A stretch of DNA of 50,912 nucleotides from the NCBI RefSeq assembly GCF_049274025.1, contig NZ_JBASRV010000068.1; one strand, given 5' to 3'. The translations under genes and the position numbers were made by a program. Origin of the DNA: Miniphocaeibacter sp012841535. Lineage in GTDB: Bacteria > Bacillota > Clostridia > Tissierellales > Peptoniphilaceae. This document shows, one piece after another, positions 8,718 through 16,827 of this stretch. Within the stretch, counting starts at the first letter, position 1. Each line of letters opens with the position of its first letter. Under the pieces are notes generated by a model. That model was not told where the DNA came from and searched no databases. It saw only the letters and a program-made list of their open reading frames with translations.

Positions 8718-9948
8718 AATTTAACATTTCAAGTAGAACATTTAATGAATCTGCCTCTTCATCTACCCGTATTTCAGGATAGGTACCAAATTCAGTATTA
8801 GAGGATCCTTCTTCGTTAATTCCCATACCAACAGGCATTGAAAGAATAAAACCACTTTTTGGTAGTTCAATAAAGGCAGTGTTAAGGTTAACACCGTTTC
8901 CTCCTGTAAATTGGCCAACGGTATTGGCAAAATCGGTAATATTTGAAAATTGACTAAAAAAATCAGCGGCATTTTTAGTGTTTTTGTTTTGCAATAAGAA
9001 TATTTCACCTTTAAAACTTGATTTTTTATTAATTCTTATATTATATTCCCTATAAAGGGGAAAGCTTTCAAGGTTTTCCTTAGAGATAGGAGTATCCTTT
9101 AACAATGAGGAATTTTTATAATCATTTTTTATTGTTATGTAGGGTAAGTTATTATAATAGTTTAAAAATTCCTTATGATTTTCATTTCTTTCAAGTATAA
9201 TAGAATCCATTACAAGAGTATCATGAGCTAGTGGTTCAACTATATTATTTAGGACATACTCAATAGATTGTCCTTGGTTATCTCTTATATCGATTATTAA
9301 GTAAGGATAATCATTAATACTTTTAAGGAAGTTTTCTATAAGAGGTTTGTCCGTTTCAACAAAGAGAGGACTAAAATCGGTTATTTTTATATAGGCAATT
9401 TTATTCTCTAAGAGAATTGTCATAGAAAGTCCACTAAAGTAATCGTTGTTTTTGAAGTTGTTCTTATATTCTCCATAGCGTAATGATGGCATTTTGGAAT
9501 TTATAACCTTATACCAAGGAGAATTATCCATAGTTTCTAAATATTGTTGGTATAAATAATAATTATCAGAATCTAATAGATATAAATTAGGCTGGTTAAA
9601 TTCCTTGAAAAAATCAGATAAAATTTTCTCGTAATTTATGTCATCTTTTGTTTCTTTAATCAATTCTTTATATTTTTCTCTTATTTTATTTAGGTTTATT
9701 TCAGCATATTTTTCGTTAATAGATAAATAGGGATAATCGTTTTCTAATAAATCTATTATAAAGTTAAATTCCTCTAGTTTATCTTTTTCAGTAAGTTGAA
9801 CTAAAATTGTATTTTTTTTAGTGGAATTATCTTCCTTTAAAAATTTACTAGGTTCAAATAAAAGAAAAGCTATTATAAAAATAGCAATATAGAAAAATAT
9901 TAGAAACAAATTAGTTTTTTTGTTTTTTCTTCTATACTTTTTTTTCAT
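8716..9948 (-). CDS. S41 peptidase-like protein, catalytic serine replaced
   Basis: A 410-aa membrane-anchored protein: basic N-terminus, one helix at about residues 13-31, then an extracytoplasmic part. Residues 185-395 fit the S41 (C-terminal processing protease) fold: AYIKITDFSP, the strand YLIIDIRDNQGQ, then GEIFLLQN and TVGQFTGGNGV, and a C-terminal TEFGTYPEIRV as in the Firmicute TGG(D/E)G subfamily. The position expected to hold the nucleophilic serine is Asn326 (NTKNAAD), and Asn351 sits in the GG(D/E)G or FGKG slot. No PDZ domain is obvious. It probably has no peptidase activity and may bind peptides. GGGAG lies 8 nt before the ATG. Confidence 0.72.
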   Translation of the reverse strand: MKKKYRRKNKKTNLFLIFFYIAIFIIAFLLFEPSKFLKEDNSTKKNTILVQLTEKDKLEEFNFIIDLLENDYPYLSINEKYAEINLNKIREKYKELIKETKDDINYEKILSDFFKEFNQPNLYLLDSDNYYLYQQYLETMDNSPWYKVINSKMPSLRYGEYKNNFKNNDYFSGLSMTILLENKIAYIKITDFSPLFVETDKPLIENFLKSINDYPYLIIDIRDNQGQSIEYVLNNIVEPLAHDTLVMDSIILERNENHKEFLNYYNNLPYITIKNDYKNSSLLKDTPISKENLESFPLYREYNIRINKKSSFKGEIFLLQNKNTKNAADFFSQFSNITDFANTVGQFTGGNGVNLNTAFIELPKSGFILSMPVGMGINEEGSSNTEFGTYPEIRVDEEADSLNVLLEMLN

Positions 9949-10025
9949 ATATTACTCCCAGAATAACATTATTTGTTTGATATTTATTATTATACTATAA
10001 ATTTAAGTAATAATTAAATTAAAAC

Positions 10026-10055
10026 TTGTTAACAAATTTATTAAAAGGGTATAAA
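10026..10055 (+). promoter_or_regulatory. Promoter for the ferritin pair
   Basis: TTGTTA, an 18-bp spacer, then TATAAA, about 35 bp before the first ferritin-like gene. The divergent S41-like gene has a TATAAT-type -10 on the minus strand in the same 139-bp gap, but with a weak -35. Confidence 0.5.
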
Positions 10056-10087
10056 CTATTAAGTAGGAAAAGAAAGAGGGAGATGCA

Positions 10088-10570
10088 ATGGATAACAAAG
10101 TACTAGATAATGCAAATAAGCTAATTAATTATAATTTAAATAATTATCTTTATTATAGATCCATGAAATCTTGGACTGATCGTAATGGTTGGAAAGGGTT
10201 CTCTAATCTATTAAATAAACAGGCTATGTATGCTTTAAAAGATTCTGAAATAATAGAGGACTACTTAAGACAATTAGGATATAAGGTCTCATTTGAAAAA
10301 ATGGATAAGATTAATAGCGACATTGAAGACCTACAGGATGTTATTAAGTCTGTAGTTGAAACTGAAAAAGAACTATGTAAGAAATATGACAAAATTGTTT
10401 TAAAAGCTCGTGAAGAAAATAATATTGAAATAGAGATTTTCTTTAAAGGCTTATTAGCAAATCAAACAAAAGTTGTATCTTATATTGAACCATTAGAATT
10501 AAGAATGAAAAGAATGGGAAAAAAATCAAATGGATTATTTATAATAAATAGTTCATTAGCTAAATTATAA
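10088..10570 (+). CDS. Ferritin-like paralogue lacking the ferroxidase site
   Basis: A 160-aa protein that aligns end to end with the ferritin 19 nt downstream (shared MDNK start, YRSM/YRAM, the LNKQ/LYKQ region, AREE/AREI, and a SNGLFII/ISGLYIF end). Most iron ligands are gone: where the neighbour has E17, E50, H53 and E130, this protein has N16, A49, D52 and V129. Only the equivalent of E94 (E93) and Q127 (Q126) remain. It is probably a four-helix bundle that cannot oxidise iron by itself. It could be a structural subunit co-assembling with the active ferritin, a DNA- or partner-binding variant, or a decaying duplicate. GGGAG lies upstream of the ATG. Confidence 0.75.
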   Translation: MDNKVLDNANKLINYNLNNYLYYRSMKSWTDRNGWKGFSNLLNKQAMYALKDSEIIEDYLRQLGYKVSFEKMDKINSDIEDLQDVIKSVVETEKELCKKYDKIVLKAREENNIEIEIFFKGLLANQTKVVSYIEPLELRMKRMGKKSNGLFIINSSLAKL

Positions 10571-10588
10571 AAAGGAGATATTAATATT

Positions 10589-11077
10589 ATGGATAATAAA
10601 AAATTACTTGAAAATATGAATGAACAATATAATTTTGAATTAGAGTCTGCATATATTTATAGAGCAATGGCTCATTGGTGTGAAATAAATGATTGGAATG
10701 GATATGCTAATTTCTTATACAAACAAGAAGCAGAAGAAATAGAACATGCAGATAAATTTAAAGATTATCTATTAGAAGTTGGCTATGATGTAAAATTAAA
10801 AGCAATTGGCGAACCAAAATCAGAATATAAGGATTTAGAAGAAATATTTAAAGCAGCATTAGAACATGAAAAAATTGTTACTTCTAGAATAAGAAAATTA
10901 TTTGATGAAGCAAGAGAAATTGGAGATTATGCATCTGAAGATTTATTATCTTGGTATATAACAGAACAAGTTGAAGAAGAAGCGTCATTTGAAGCTATAG
11001 TTACAAGACTTGAAAGAATTGACGGAAGTATTTCAGGACTTTATATTTTTGATGGTGAAATGGCTCAAAGACAATAG
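10589..11077 (+). CDS. ftnA: Non-haem ferritin
   Basis: Iron-storage ferritin of the bacterial FtnA type, forming a 24-subunit cage that oxidises and stores iron. At 162 aa the ligand numbering matches E. coli FtnA: E17, E50, H53 and E94 for the di-iron centre, with E49, E126, Q127, E129 and E130 around the third site. AAAGGAG sits 11 nt before the ATG. It is probably co-transcribed with the degenerate paralogue upstream and engB downstream (9-nt gap). A rubredoxin gene close by on the other strand adds to an iron/oxygen-handling neighbourhood. Confidence 0.94.
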   Translation: MDNKKLLENMNEQYNFELESAYIYRAMAHWCEINDWNGYANFLYKQEAEEIEHADKFKDYLLEVGYDVKLKAIGEPKSEYKDLEEIFKAALEHEKIVTSRIRKLFDEAREIGDYASEDLLSWYITEQVEEEASFEAIVTRLERIDGSISGLYIFDGEMAQRQ

Positions 11078-11086
11078 TATTTAGCT

Positions 11087-11692
11087 ATGAAAATTAAATC
11101 CAGTAGACTTGAAACAATAGCTGCAACATTAAATCAATATCCAGTTGATGACCTACCTGAAATAGCCTTTGCAGGTAGGTCAAATGTTGGAAAATCGAGT
11201 TTTATTAATGCAGTAATAAATAGAAAAAATCTTGCAAGAACTAGTTCAAAACCAGGTAAAACTAGAACCGTTAACTTCTATAATATAAATGAGGAGTTTA
11301 GGTTAGTAGATTTGCCAGGCTATGGTTATGCTTCAGTATCAAAAACGGAGAAGGATAATTGGGCTAAAATAATTGAAACTTATTTAAATAATAGAAAAAA
11401 TCTTTATGAAACAATCTTAATTGTAGATATTAGACATAAGCCAACACAAAATGATATACAGATGTATGATTGGATTTTGTCTTATGAATTTACAGGTTTT
11501 GTAATAGCAAATAAGGCTGATAAAATCTCAAAATCTAAGTATAAAACAAATGTAGATCTTATAATGAAGACTTTAAATATAAAAGATAGAGATTTAATAA
11601 TACCTTTTAGCTCAGAAAAAAAGATAAATATAGATATTGTAAGAGAACAAATTGAAAATATAGTAAAATACGGTTCAGGTTTTGATGAATAA
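11087..11692 (+). CDS. engB: YihA/EngB family ribosome-assembly GTPase
   Basis: Essential GTPase (YsxC in Bacillus) needed for 50S maturation. The length of 201 aa is standard. Motifs: G1 GRSNVGKSS at 30-38, the switch region SSKPGKTRTVNFY, G3 DLPGYGYA near 74-81 and G4 NKAD near 142. It starts 9 nt after the ferritin gene with no strong Shine-Dalgarno, so translation may rely on coupling. It is usually linked to lon/clpX rather than ferritin, so this placement is local. A short A/T-only inverted repeat follows the stop (about 11695-11720). Confidence 0.96.
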   Translation: MKIKSSRLETIAATLNQYPVDDLPEIAFAGRSNVGKSSFINAVINRKNLARTSSKPGKTRTVNFYNINEEFRLVDLPGYGYASVSKTEKDNWAKIIETYLNNRKNLYETILIVDIRHKPTQNDIQMYDWILSYEFTGFVIANKADKISKSKYKTNVDLIMKTLNIKDRDLIIPFSSEKKINIDIVREQIENIVKYGSGFDE

Positions 11693-11795
11693 ATAGTAAT
11701 TATATTTTATATATAATTACTGGAATTAAATTTATTAAGATTCTAAATTAATATTATTTATTAAAATAGTAAAAGAAAAATTTATTTTTTACAAA

Positions 11796-11826
11796 AAAAG
11801 TAGACATTATAAATATGTCTACTTTT
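11796..11826. terminator. Bidirectional terminator between engB and rubredoxin
   Basis: A 12-bp perfect stem (AAAAGTAGACAT and its complement) with a 7-nt loop, flanked by an A-run on the left and T-rich sequence on the right. It lies 28 bp beyond the minus-strand rubredoxin stop and can also end engB transcripts. Confidence 0.82.
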
Positions 11827-11853
11827 ATATTATTTAAAGATATTTTATTTTGA

Positions 11854-12012
11854 TTATTCTTCTTCAAACATATCTTTACCAGCTCCGCATACTGGACAAA
11901 CCCAATCCTCTGGTAAATCTTCAAAAGCTGTACCTGGAGCTATTCCTCCATCAGGATCTCCTTCTGCTGGATCGTATATATATCCACAAGGTTGACATAC
12001 ATATCTTTTCAT
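11854..12012 (-). CDS. Rubredoxin
   Basis: A 52-aa one-iron electron carrier. The reverse strand encodes the two iron-binding CxxC motifs at Cys6/Cys9 (CQPCGYIYDP) and Cys39/Cys42 (CPVCGAGK), separated by the usual aromatic and Asp-Pro-Glu segment (AEGDPDGGIAPGT, DLPEDW). This is complete for the short clostridial rubredoxin family. An AAAGGAGG Shine-Dalgarno stands about 9 nt before the ATG. In anaerobes rubredoxin passes electrons to superoxide reductase, rubrerythrin or flavodiiron proteins; none of those partners is in the window. A terminator follows it. Confidence 0.96.
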   Translation of the reverse strand: MKRYVCQPCGYIYDPAEGDPDGGIAPGTAFEDLPEDWVCPVCGAGKDMFEEE

Positions 12013-12131
12013 AATCAACACCCCTCCTTTCAAATTAGATACAAACTATTTATACCCTAAAAATAGAAATTAAACAATATATTTTATCTTTAATAAATTG
12101 TGATAATTTTTTATTTTAGGGTAAATATATA

Positions 12132-12524
12132 ATGGTGATAGACATGAATATATATGAGGATTGTACTTGCAGCAGTATTTTTAATGCTACTCATATGACT
12201 AAAGACTTCATAAGTAAATTAACAAACTATTTTGATGATGAAGAATTAATATATGACATTCGTTTAATTATTACAGAGTTATTGGTAAATTGTGTACAGC
12301 ATGGTAATAAAAATGATTTGTCAAAGAAAATTTCTTTATCGGCAGAAATAGATGATAATAAAATAATCATAAAGGTAAAAGATGAAGGTGAAGGAGTGAA
12401 GCAAGAAATTACTGCTAAAGTAGAAGAATGTAAAACTTGTGGTAGGGGATTACTTATAGTAAAAAAACTAACCGACAATTTAATATTCAACAAAAATGAA
12501 ATAGTAGCAGAATTATATTTATAA
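12132..12524 (+). CDS. RsbW-like HATPase-domain protein
   Basis: A 130-aa stand-alone GHKL ATP-binding domain like those of anti-sigma-factor serine kinases. The N-box is ELLVNCVQHGNKN, the G1 box DEGEGV, and the G2-type loop GRGLLIVKKL. No sensor, transmembrane or DHp domain is present, so it is not a two-component kinase. RsbW/SpoIIAB proteins normally sit beside an STAS antagonist and a sigma factor; neither is here, so the partner is unknown. Start choice is uncertain: the ATG used has AGGGT about 10 nt upstream, but ATG at 12144, preceded by GGTGAT, is a good alternative giving 126 aa. Confidence 0.8.
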   Translation: MVIDMNIYEDCTCSSIFNATHMTKDFISKLTNYFDDEELIYDIRLIITELLVNCVQHGNKNDLSKKISLSAEIDDNKIIIKVKDEGEGVKQEITAKVEECKTCGRGLLIVKKLTDNLIFNKNEIVAELYL

Positions 12525-12551
12525 TTTGCTTCTATTTTTTTGCTGATTTTG

Positions 12552-12560
12552 TGATATACT
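12552..12560 (+). promoter_or_regulatory. Extended -10 promoter for typA
   Basis: TGATATACT (TGN plus TATACT) lies 36 bp before the typA ATG. No good -35 is seen at 17 bp, which is usual for extended -10 promoters. Confidence 0.5.
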
Positions 12561-12596
12561 GTTAAAGTTAGATTTTATAGGAAGTGGATTGATTAA

Positions 12597-14426
12597 ATGA
12601 CATTAAAAAATAATATAAGAAATATAGCAATAATTGCCCATGTTGATCATGGTAAGACAACATTAGTAGATGGTTTGTTAAAAACCAGTGGAATATTTAG
12701 AGAAAATCAAGAAGTAGAAGATAGAATAATGGATAGTAATGATATCGAAAAAGAAAGAGGAATTACTATTTTATCTAAAAATACAGCAATCGAATATAAG
12801 GATTATAAAATCAACATAATAGATACTCCTGGTCATGCTGACTTTGGTGGTGAAGTTGAACGGGTTTTAATGATGGCTAACGGTGTAGTATTAGTAGTTG
12901 ATGCTTTTGAAGGACCAATGCCACAAACTAAATTTGTTCTTAAAAAGGCTTTTGAATTAAATTTGCCAACAATAGTATGTATAAATAAAATAGATAGGGA
13001 AGAAGCTAGACCAGATGAAGTAGTTGATGAGATATTAGACTTATTTATACAATTAAATGCAGGGGAAGAATATTTGGATTCTCCATTTATATACGCTTCA
13101 GCAAGAGAAGGTTACGCTACTAAAGACCCTAATGAAAAATATACAGACATGACACCATTACTAGACACTATAATAGATTATATACCTGCTCCAGAAGGGG
13201 ATATAGATGAACCATTTAAGTTATTGATTTCAACAACGGATTATAGTGAGTATGTTGGTAGAATAGGTATTGGTAAATTAGAGTCCGGAAGTATAAAAGT
13301 AAATGATACAGCACATATAGTTAACTATAATGATAAAAGTGTAGATAAAAAAATAACTATAACAAAAATTTATGAATTTCAAGGTCTTAATAGAGTTGAG
13401 GTAAATGAATCTACAGTAGGTAATATAGTTGCTGTAACTGGTGTTGAAGGAATAAATATTGGAGACACTATTTGTTCTGAAGAGGATGTAAGACCATTAC
13501 CCTTTGTTAAAATATCAGAGCCTACCTTATCAATGAATTTTATAGTAAACAACAGCCCTTTTGCTGGTAGAGAAGGGAAATATGTAACAAGTAGACAGAT
13601 TAGAAATAGATTATACAAAGAGCTAGAGACAGATGTTAGTTTAAGAGTTGAGGATACAGACAGTACCGACTCTTTTAGGGTTAGTGGTAGAGGAGAATTG
13701 CATCTTTCTGTATTAATTGAAAACTTGAGAAGGGAAGATTATGAATTTCAAGTATCAAAACCTGAAGTACTCTATAAAAAAGATGATGATGGTAAATTAC
13801 TAGAACCTATAGAAACTGTTGTAATTGATGTTGATGAAGAGTTTGTTGGAACTATAATTGAAAAATTAGGTCAAAGAAAAGCTGAACTTAAAGATATGAA
13901 ACCATCCCAAGGTGGATATACAAGATTGGTTTTTGAAATTCCTACAAGAGGATTAATAGGCTACCGTCAAGAATTTATTTCAGATACGAAAGGTAGTGGA
14001 GTAATAAATTCTGAATTTAAAGAATATGCAAGATTCAAAGGTGAAATACCAAGAAGAAGTACAGGATCTTTAATATCATATGAAACAGGAACAGCTACAG
14101 CTTACGGACTTAATGCAGCTCAAAGTAGAGGGGTTTTATTTATAAAACCAGGTGAAGAAGTATATGAAGGTATGGTTATAGGCTCAAATCCAAAAGGATT
14201 AGATATAGAGGTAAATGTTTGCAAGAAAAAAGCCCAAACCAATATTAGATCATCAGCAGCTGATGAAGCTTTAAAGTTGTCACCACCTAAAATTATGAGC
14301 TTAGAAGAGTTATTGGAATTTATTGAAGAAGATGAGTTAGTAGAAATAACTCCAAAAAATTTTAGATTAAGAAAAAAAATCCTTAACTCAGAAAAGAGAT
14401 ATAAATCAAAAAAAAATAGCAAATAA
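12597..14426 (+). CDS. typA: Translational GTPase TypA/BipA
   Basis: EF-G-like ribosome-binding GTPase involved in ribosome assembly and stress adaptation. G1 is AHVDHGKTT at residues 14-22, followed by the RGITI switch, DTPGHADFGGEVER and NKID. A beta-barrel domain II, the EF-G-type domains III and V and the BipA-specific C-terminal domain follow (RGLIGYRQEF, NIRSS). The length of 609 aa is normal. It is monocistronic, with its own extended -10 promoter and a terminator whose stem begins at the stop codon. Confidence 0.97.
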   Translation: MTLKNNIRNIAIIAHVDHGKTTLVDGLLKTSGIFRENQEVEDRIMDSNDIEKERGITILSKNTAIEYKDYKINIIDTPGHADFGGEVERVLMMANGVVLVVDAFEGPMPQTKFVLKKAFELNLPTIVCINKIDREEARPDEVVDEILDLFIQLNAGEEYLDSPFIYASAREGYATKDPNEKYTDMTPLLDTIIDYIPAPEGDIDEPFKLLISTTDYSEYVGRIGIGKLESGSIKVNDTAHIVNYNDKSVDKKITITKIYEFQGLNRVEVNESTVGNIVAVTGVEGINIGDTICSEEDVRPLPFVKISEPTLSMNFIVNNSPFAGREGKYVTSRQIRNRLYKELETDVSLRVEDTDSTDSFRVSGRGELHLSVLIENLRREDYEFQVSKPEVLYKKDDDGKLLEPIETVVIDVDEEFVGTIIEKLGQRKAELKDMKPSQGGYTRLVFEIPTRGLIGYRQEFISDTKGSGVINSEFKEYARFKGEIPRRSTGSLISYETGTATAYGLNAAQSRGVLFIKPGEEVYEGMVIGSNPKGLDIEVNVCKKKAQTNIRSSAADEALKLSPPKIMSLEELLEFIEEDELVEITPKNFRLRKKILNSEKRYKSKKNSK

Positions 14427-14468
14427 GGCGAATTTATCTAGGGAAAAAGGCAGTAATTCGCCTTTTTT
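14425..14468 (+). terminator. Intrinsic terminator of typA
   Basis: AAGGCGAATT and AATTCGCCTT form a 10-bp stem with a 20-nt loop and a following T6 run. The left arm begins on the last bases of the typA stop codon. Confidence 0.85.
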
Positions 14469-14538
14469 CTTTGTTAAGAAAAGTCAAAAATATATCACCT
14501 ATTAGAGTAAGATTACATTTTTTTATTAAGTAAAACTA

Positions 14539-14567
14539 TTGCTTTACTTTACAAAAGTTGTTATTAT
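14539..14567 (+). promoter_or_regulatory. Promoter of fhs
   Basis: TTGCTT, a 17-bp spacer, then TATTAT, located 37 bp before the fhs start. Both boxes are close to the housekeeping consensus. Confidence 0.6.
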
Positions 14568-14603
14568 ATATGGTAGAGATAATTAAAATGAGGAGGCTAA
14601 TTA

Positions 14604-16274
14604 ATGAAAACAGATGTACAAATTGCTCAAGAAGCAAAGATGGATACAATCTTAGAAGTAGGCAAACGTTTAGGAATAGATAGTGATGACCTTTACTTAT
14701 ATGGTAATTATAAGGCTAAAATAGATTTAGGCTTATTGGAAAGGTTAAAAGATAAAGAAGATGGGAAACTGATTTTAGTTACAGCTATAAACCCTACTCC
14801 TGCAGGAGAAGGAAAAACAACTATGAATGTAGGTTTATCAATGGGGTTAAACAAAATTGGTAAATCATCTATTTCAGCGTTAAGAGAACCTTCATTAGGA
14901 CCAAGCTTCGGAGTTAAAGGTGGAGCAGCAGGTGGTGGATACGCTCAAGTAGTTCCAATGGAAGACATTAATATGCATTTTACAGGGGACTTCCATGCTA
15001 TTACAACTGCCCATAACTTAATTTCTGCATTATTAGACAATCATTTACAACAAGGAAATGAATTAAGAATAGATCCAAGAAGAATTCTTTGGAAAAGAGT
15101 TCTTGATATGAATGATAGAGCATTAAGAAATATTGTTGTTGGATTAGGTGGAAAACCTAATGGTGTTCCAAGAGAAGATGGATTTGACATAACAGTTGCT
15201 TCAGAAATTATGGCAATTTTATGTTTAAGTACAAGTTTATCAGATTTAAAAGAAAGAATTGGTAATATTTTAGTTGCATATAGTTATGAAGGGGAACCTA
15301 TATATGCGAAAGATTTAAAAGCTCAAGGTGCAGTAGCCTTAGTAATGAAAGATGCTATTAACCCTAACCTAGTTCAAACATTAGAAAATACACCAGCAAT
15401 ACTTCATGGTGGACCATTTGCTAATATAGCACATGGATGTAACTCTGTTGTTGCAACTAAAATGGCTATGAAATTATGTGATTACACAGTTACAGAAGCT
15501 GGTTTTGGTGGAGACTTAGGAGCAGAGAAATTCTTTGACATTAAATGTAGACTTGGTGGAATAACACCAGATGCAACAGTTGTAGTAGCAACTGTAAGAG
15601 CTTTAAAACATCACGGAGGAGTTGCTAAAGCCGATTTAGGAACTGAAAACTTAGATGCTTTAACAAAAGGATTTGCTAACTTAGAAAGACATATTAAAAA
15701 TATGGCAAGCTATGGAATACCTGTAGTAGTTGCAATTAATAAATTCCCAACAGATACAGATAAAGAAGTTGAATTACTAAAAGATTTAACAGTAAAAGCA
15801 GGTACAGTTGCAGTTATTTGTGATGTATGGGCAAAAGGTGGAGAAGGTGCAGTAGAACTTGCACAAGTAGTAGTAGATAAAATAGAAGAAAGTGAAAATA
15901 AATTCCATTATTTATATGATGATGAAAAATCAATAGAAGAAAAAATTGAAACAATTGTAAAAGATATTTATGGTGGAGATGGAGTAGACTTTACTTCAAA
16001 AGCTAAAAAGAAATTAAAAGAAATATCTGATTTAGGACTTGATAATTATCCTGTATGTATGGCTAAAACTCAATATTCCTTCTCAGATGATCCAAAATTG
16101 CTAGGAGCACCAACAGGGTTTACAGTAACAGTTAGGGATTTAAGAGTTTCTAGAGGGGCAGGTTTTATTGTAGTCCTAACAGGAGATATAATGACCATGC
16201 CAGGATTACCTAAAGTTCCTGCTGCTAATAATATAGACGTATTAGAATCTGGGGAAATTGTTGGATTATTCTAA
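14604..16274 (+). CDS. fhs: Formate-tetrahydrofolate ligase
   Basis: ATP-dependent synthesis of 10-formyl-THF from formate and THF, feeding purine synthesis, initiator tRNA formylation and C1 flow. At 556 aa it is the standard homotetramer subunit. The P-loop TPAGEGKTT is at 65-73. Strong family motifs include REPSLGPSFGVKGGAAGGGYAQ, FTGDFHAI and EAGFGGDLGAEKF. GAGGAGG lies about 8 nt before the ATG. It is followed at once by a TrpR/YerC-type regulator, with which it probably shares a transcript. This enzyme is common in fermentative and acetogenic anaerobes, but no other Wood-Ljungdahl gene is in view. Confidence 0.97.
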   Translation: MKTDVQIAQEAKMDTILEVGKRLGIDSDDLYLYGNYKAKIDLGLLERLKDKEDGKLILVTAINPTPAGEGKTTMNVGLSMGLNKIGKSSISALREPSLGPSFGVKGGAAGGGYAQVVPMEDINMHFTGDFHAITTAHNLISALLDNHLQQGNELRIDPRRILWKRVLDMNDRALRNIVVGLGGKPNGVPREDGFDITVASEIMAILCLSTSLSDLKERIGNILVAYSYEGEPIYAKDLKAQGAVALVMKDAINPNLVQTLENTPAILHGGPFANIAHGCNSVVATKMAMKLCDYTVTEAGFGGDLGAEKFFDIKCRLGGITPDATVVVATVRALKHHGGVAKADLGTENLDALTKGFANLERHIKNMASYGIPVVVAINKFPTDTDKEVELLKDLTVKAGTVAVICDVWAKGGEGAVELAQVVVDKIEESENKFHYLYDDEKSIEEKIETIVKDIYGGDGVDFTSKAKKKLKEISDLGLDNYPVCMAKTQYSFSDDPKLLGAPTGFTVTVRDLRVSRGAGFIVVLTGDIMTMPGLPKVPAANNIDVLESGEIVGLF

Positions 16275-16289
16275 TAAGGAGTGATTTAT

Positions 16290-16616
16290 TTGACAGATGA
16301 GTCGAGAATAAAAAGTAAACAAATTGATGAATTTTTTGACGCTGTTTTAATGTTAGAAAATAAAGAGGATTGCTACAAATTTTTTGAAGATGTTTGTACT
16401 GTAAGAGAATTACATTCAATTACTCAAAGGTTAGAAGTAGCAAAGCTATTAAAAATTAGAAAAACCTATAACGAAATAGAGAAGGAAACAGGAGCCTCTA
16501 CAGCTACTATTAGTAGGGTAAACAGAAGTTTAAACTATGGTGCTGAGGGTTATGAGTTAGTACTGGATACTTTAATAGCAAGAGATTTAGAAAGAAAGAA
16601 AAAGAATAAAAAATAA
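16290..16616 (+). CDS. YerC/TrpR-family transcriptional regulator
   Basis: Small helix-turn-helix protein of the YerC/YecD family related to the Trp repressor. The conserved DVCTVRELHSITQRLEVA region and the recognition segment ETGASTATISRVNRSL are clear. I chose TTG at 16290, which is 8 nt after AAGGAG, giving 108 aa. The GTG nine bases earlier overlaps the Shine-Dalgarno itself and is unlikely. It starts 15 nt after fhs and ends at a terminator, so it is the second gene of an fhs operon. Its target and effector are unknown; tryptophan is not implied by this subfamily. Confidence 0.85.
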   Translation: MTDESRIKSKQIDEFFDAVLMLENKEDCYKFFEDVCTVRELHSITQRLEVAKLLKIRKTYNEIEKETGASTATISRVNRSLNYGAEGYELVLDTLIARDLERKKKNKK

Positions 16617-16622
16617 ATAATA

Positions 16623-16665
16623 AAAAAACAAAGATTTAAATAACTTTTAAATCTTTGTTTTTTTA
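16623..16665 (+). terminator. Terminator of the fhs-yerC operon
   Basis: A 16-bp stem (A-run, CAAAGATTTA, and complement) with a 9-nt loop, ending in a long T-run. Its A-rich left side would let it work in both directions. Confidence 0.88.
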
Positions 16666-16716
16666 TTGAATTATTTTCAAAATAGTTGTATCATATAAAC
16701 GTAATGTTAATTTAAT

Positions 16717-16760
16717 AACAGATTTTTATTAATATATTAGTATATTAACAAAAATCTGTT
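16717..16760. promoter_or_regulatory. 44-nt palindrome upstream of the maltodextrin operon
   Basis: Two 20-nt arms match at 19 of 20 positions as inverted repeats (AACAGATTTTT and TTAATATA segments) around a TTAG centre. The site lies 67 bp before malE. There is no T-run behind it, so it does not look like a terminator. It is a candidate operator for a dimeric or tetrameric repressor, or a leader hairpin. A possible -10 (TATAAA, 16694-16699) just upstream would place the palindrome at the start of the transcript, but no good -35 supports that promoter. Confidence 0.55.
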
Positions 16761-16827
16761 AAATAATCTAATATTGGGTAAAAGATTACTAAAAGCTTTA
16801 TTAAGCGAATATTAAAAGGAGGAAAAT

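Noticed and set aside
16694..16707. cre-like (CcpA) site before malE
   Set aside because: The first half, TATAAACG, resembles a cre, but several conserved positions in the second half fail. Too weak to call.
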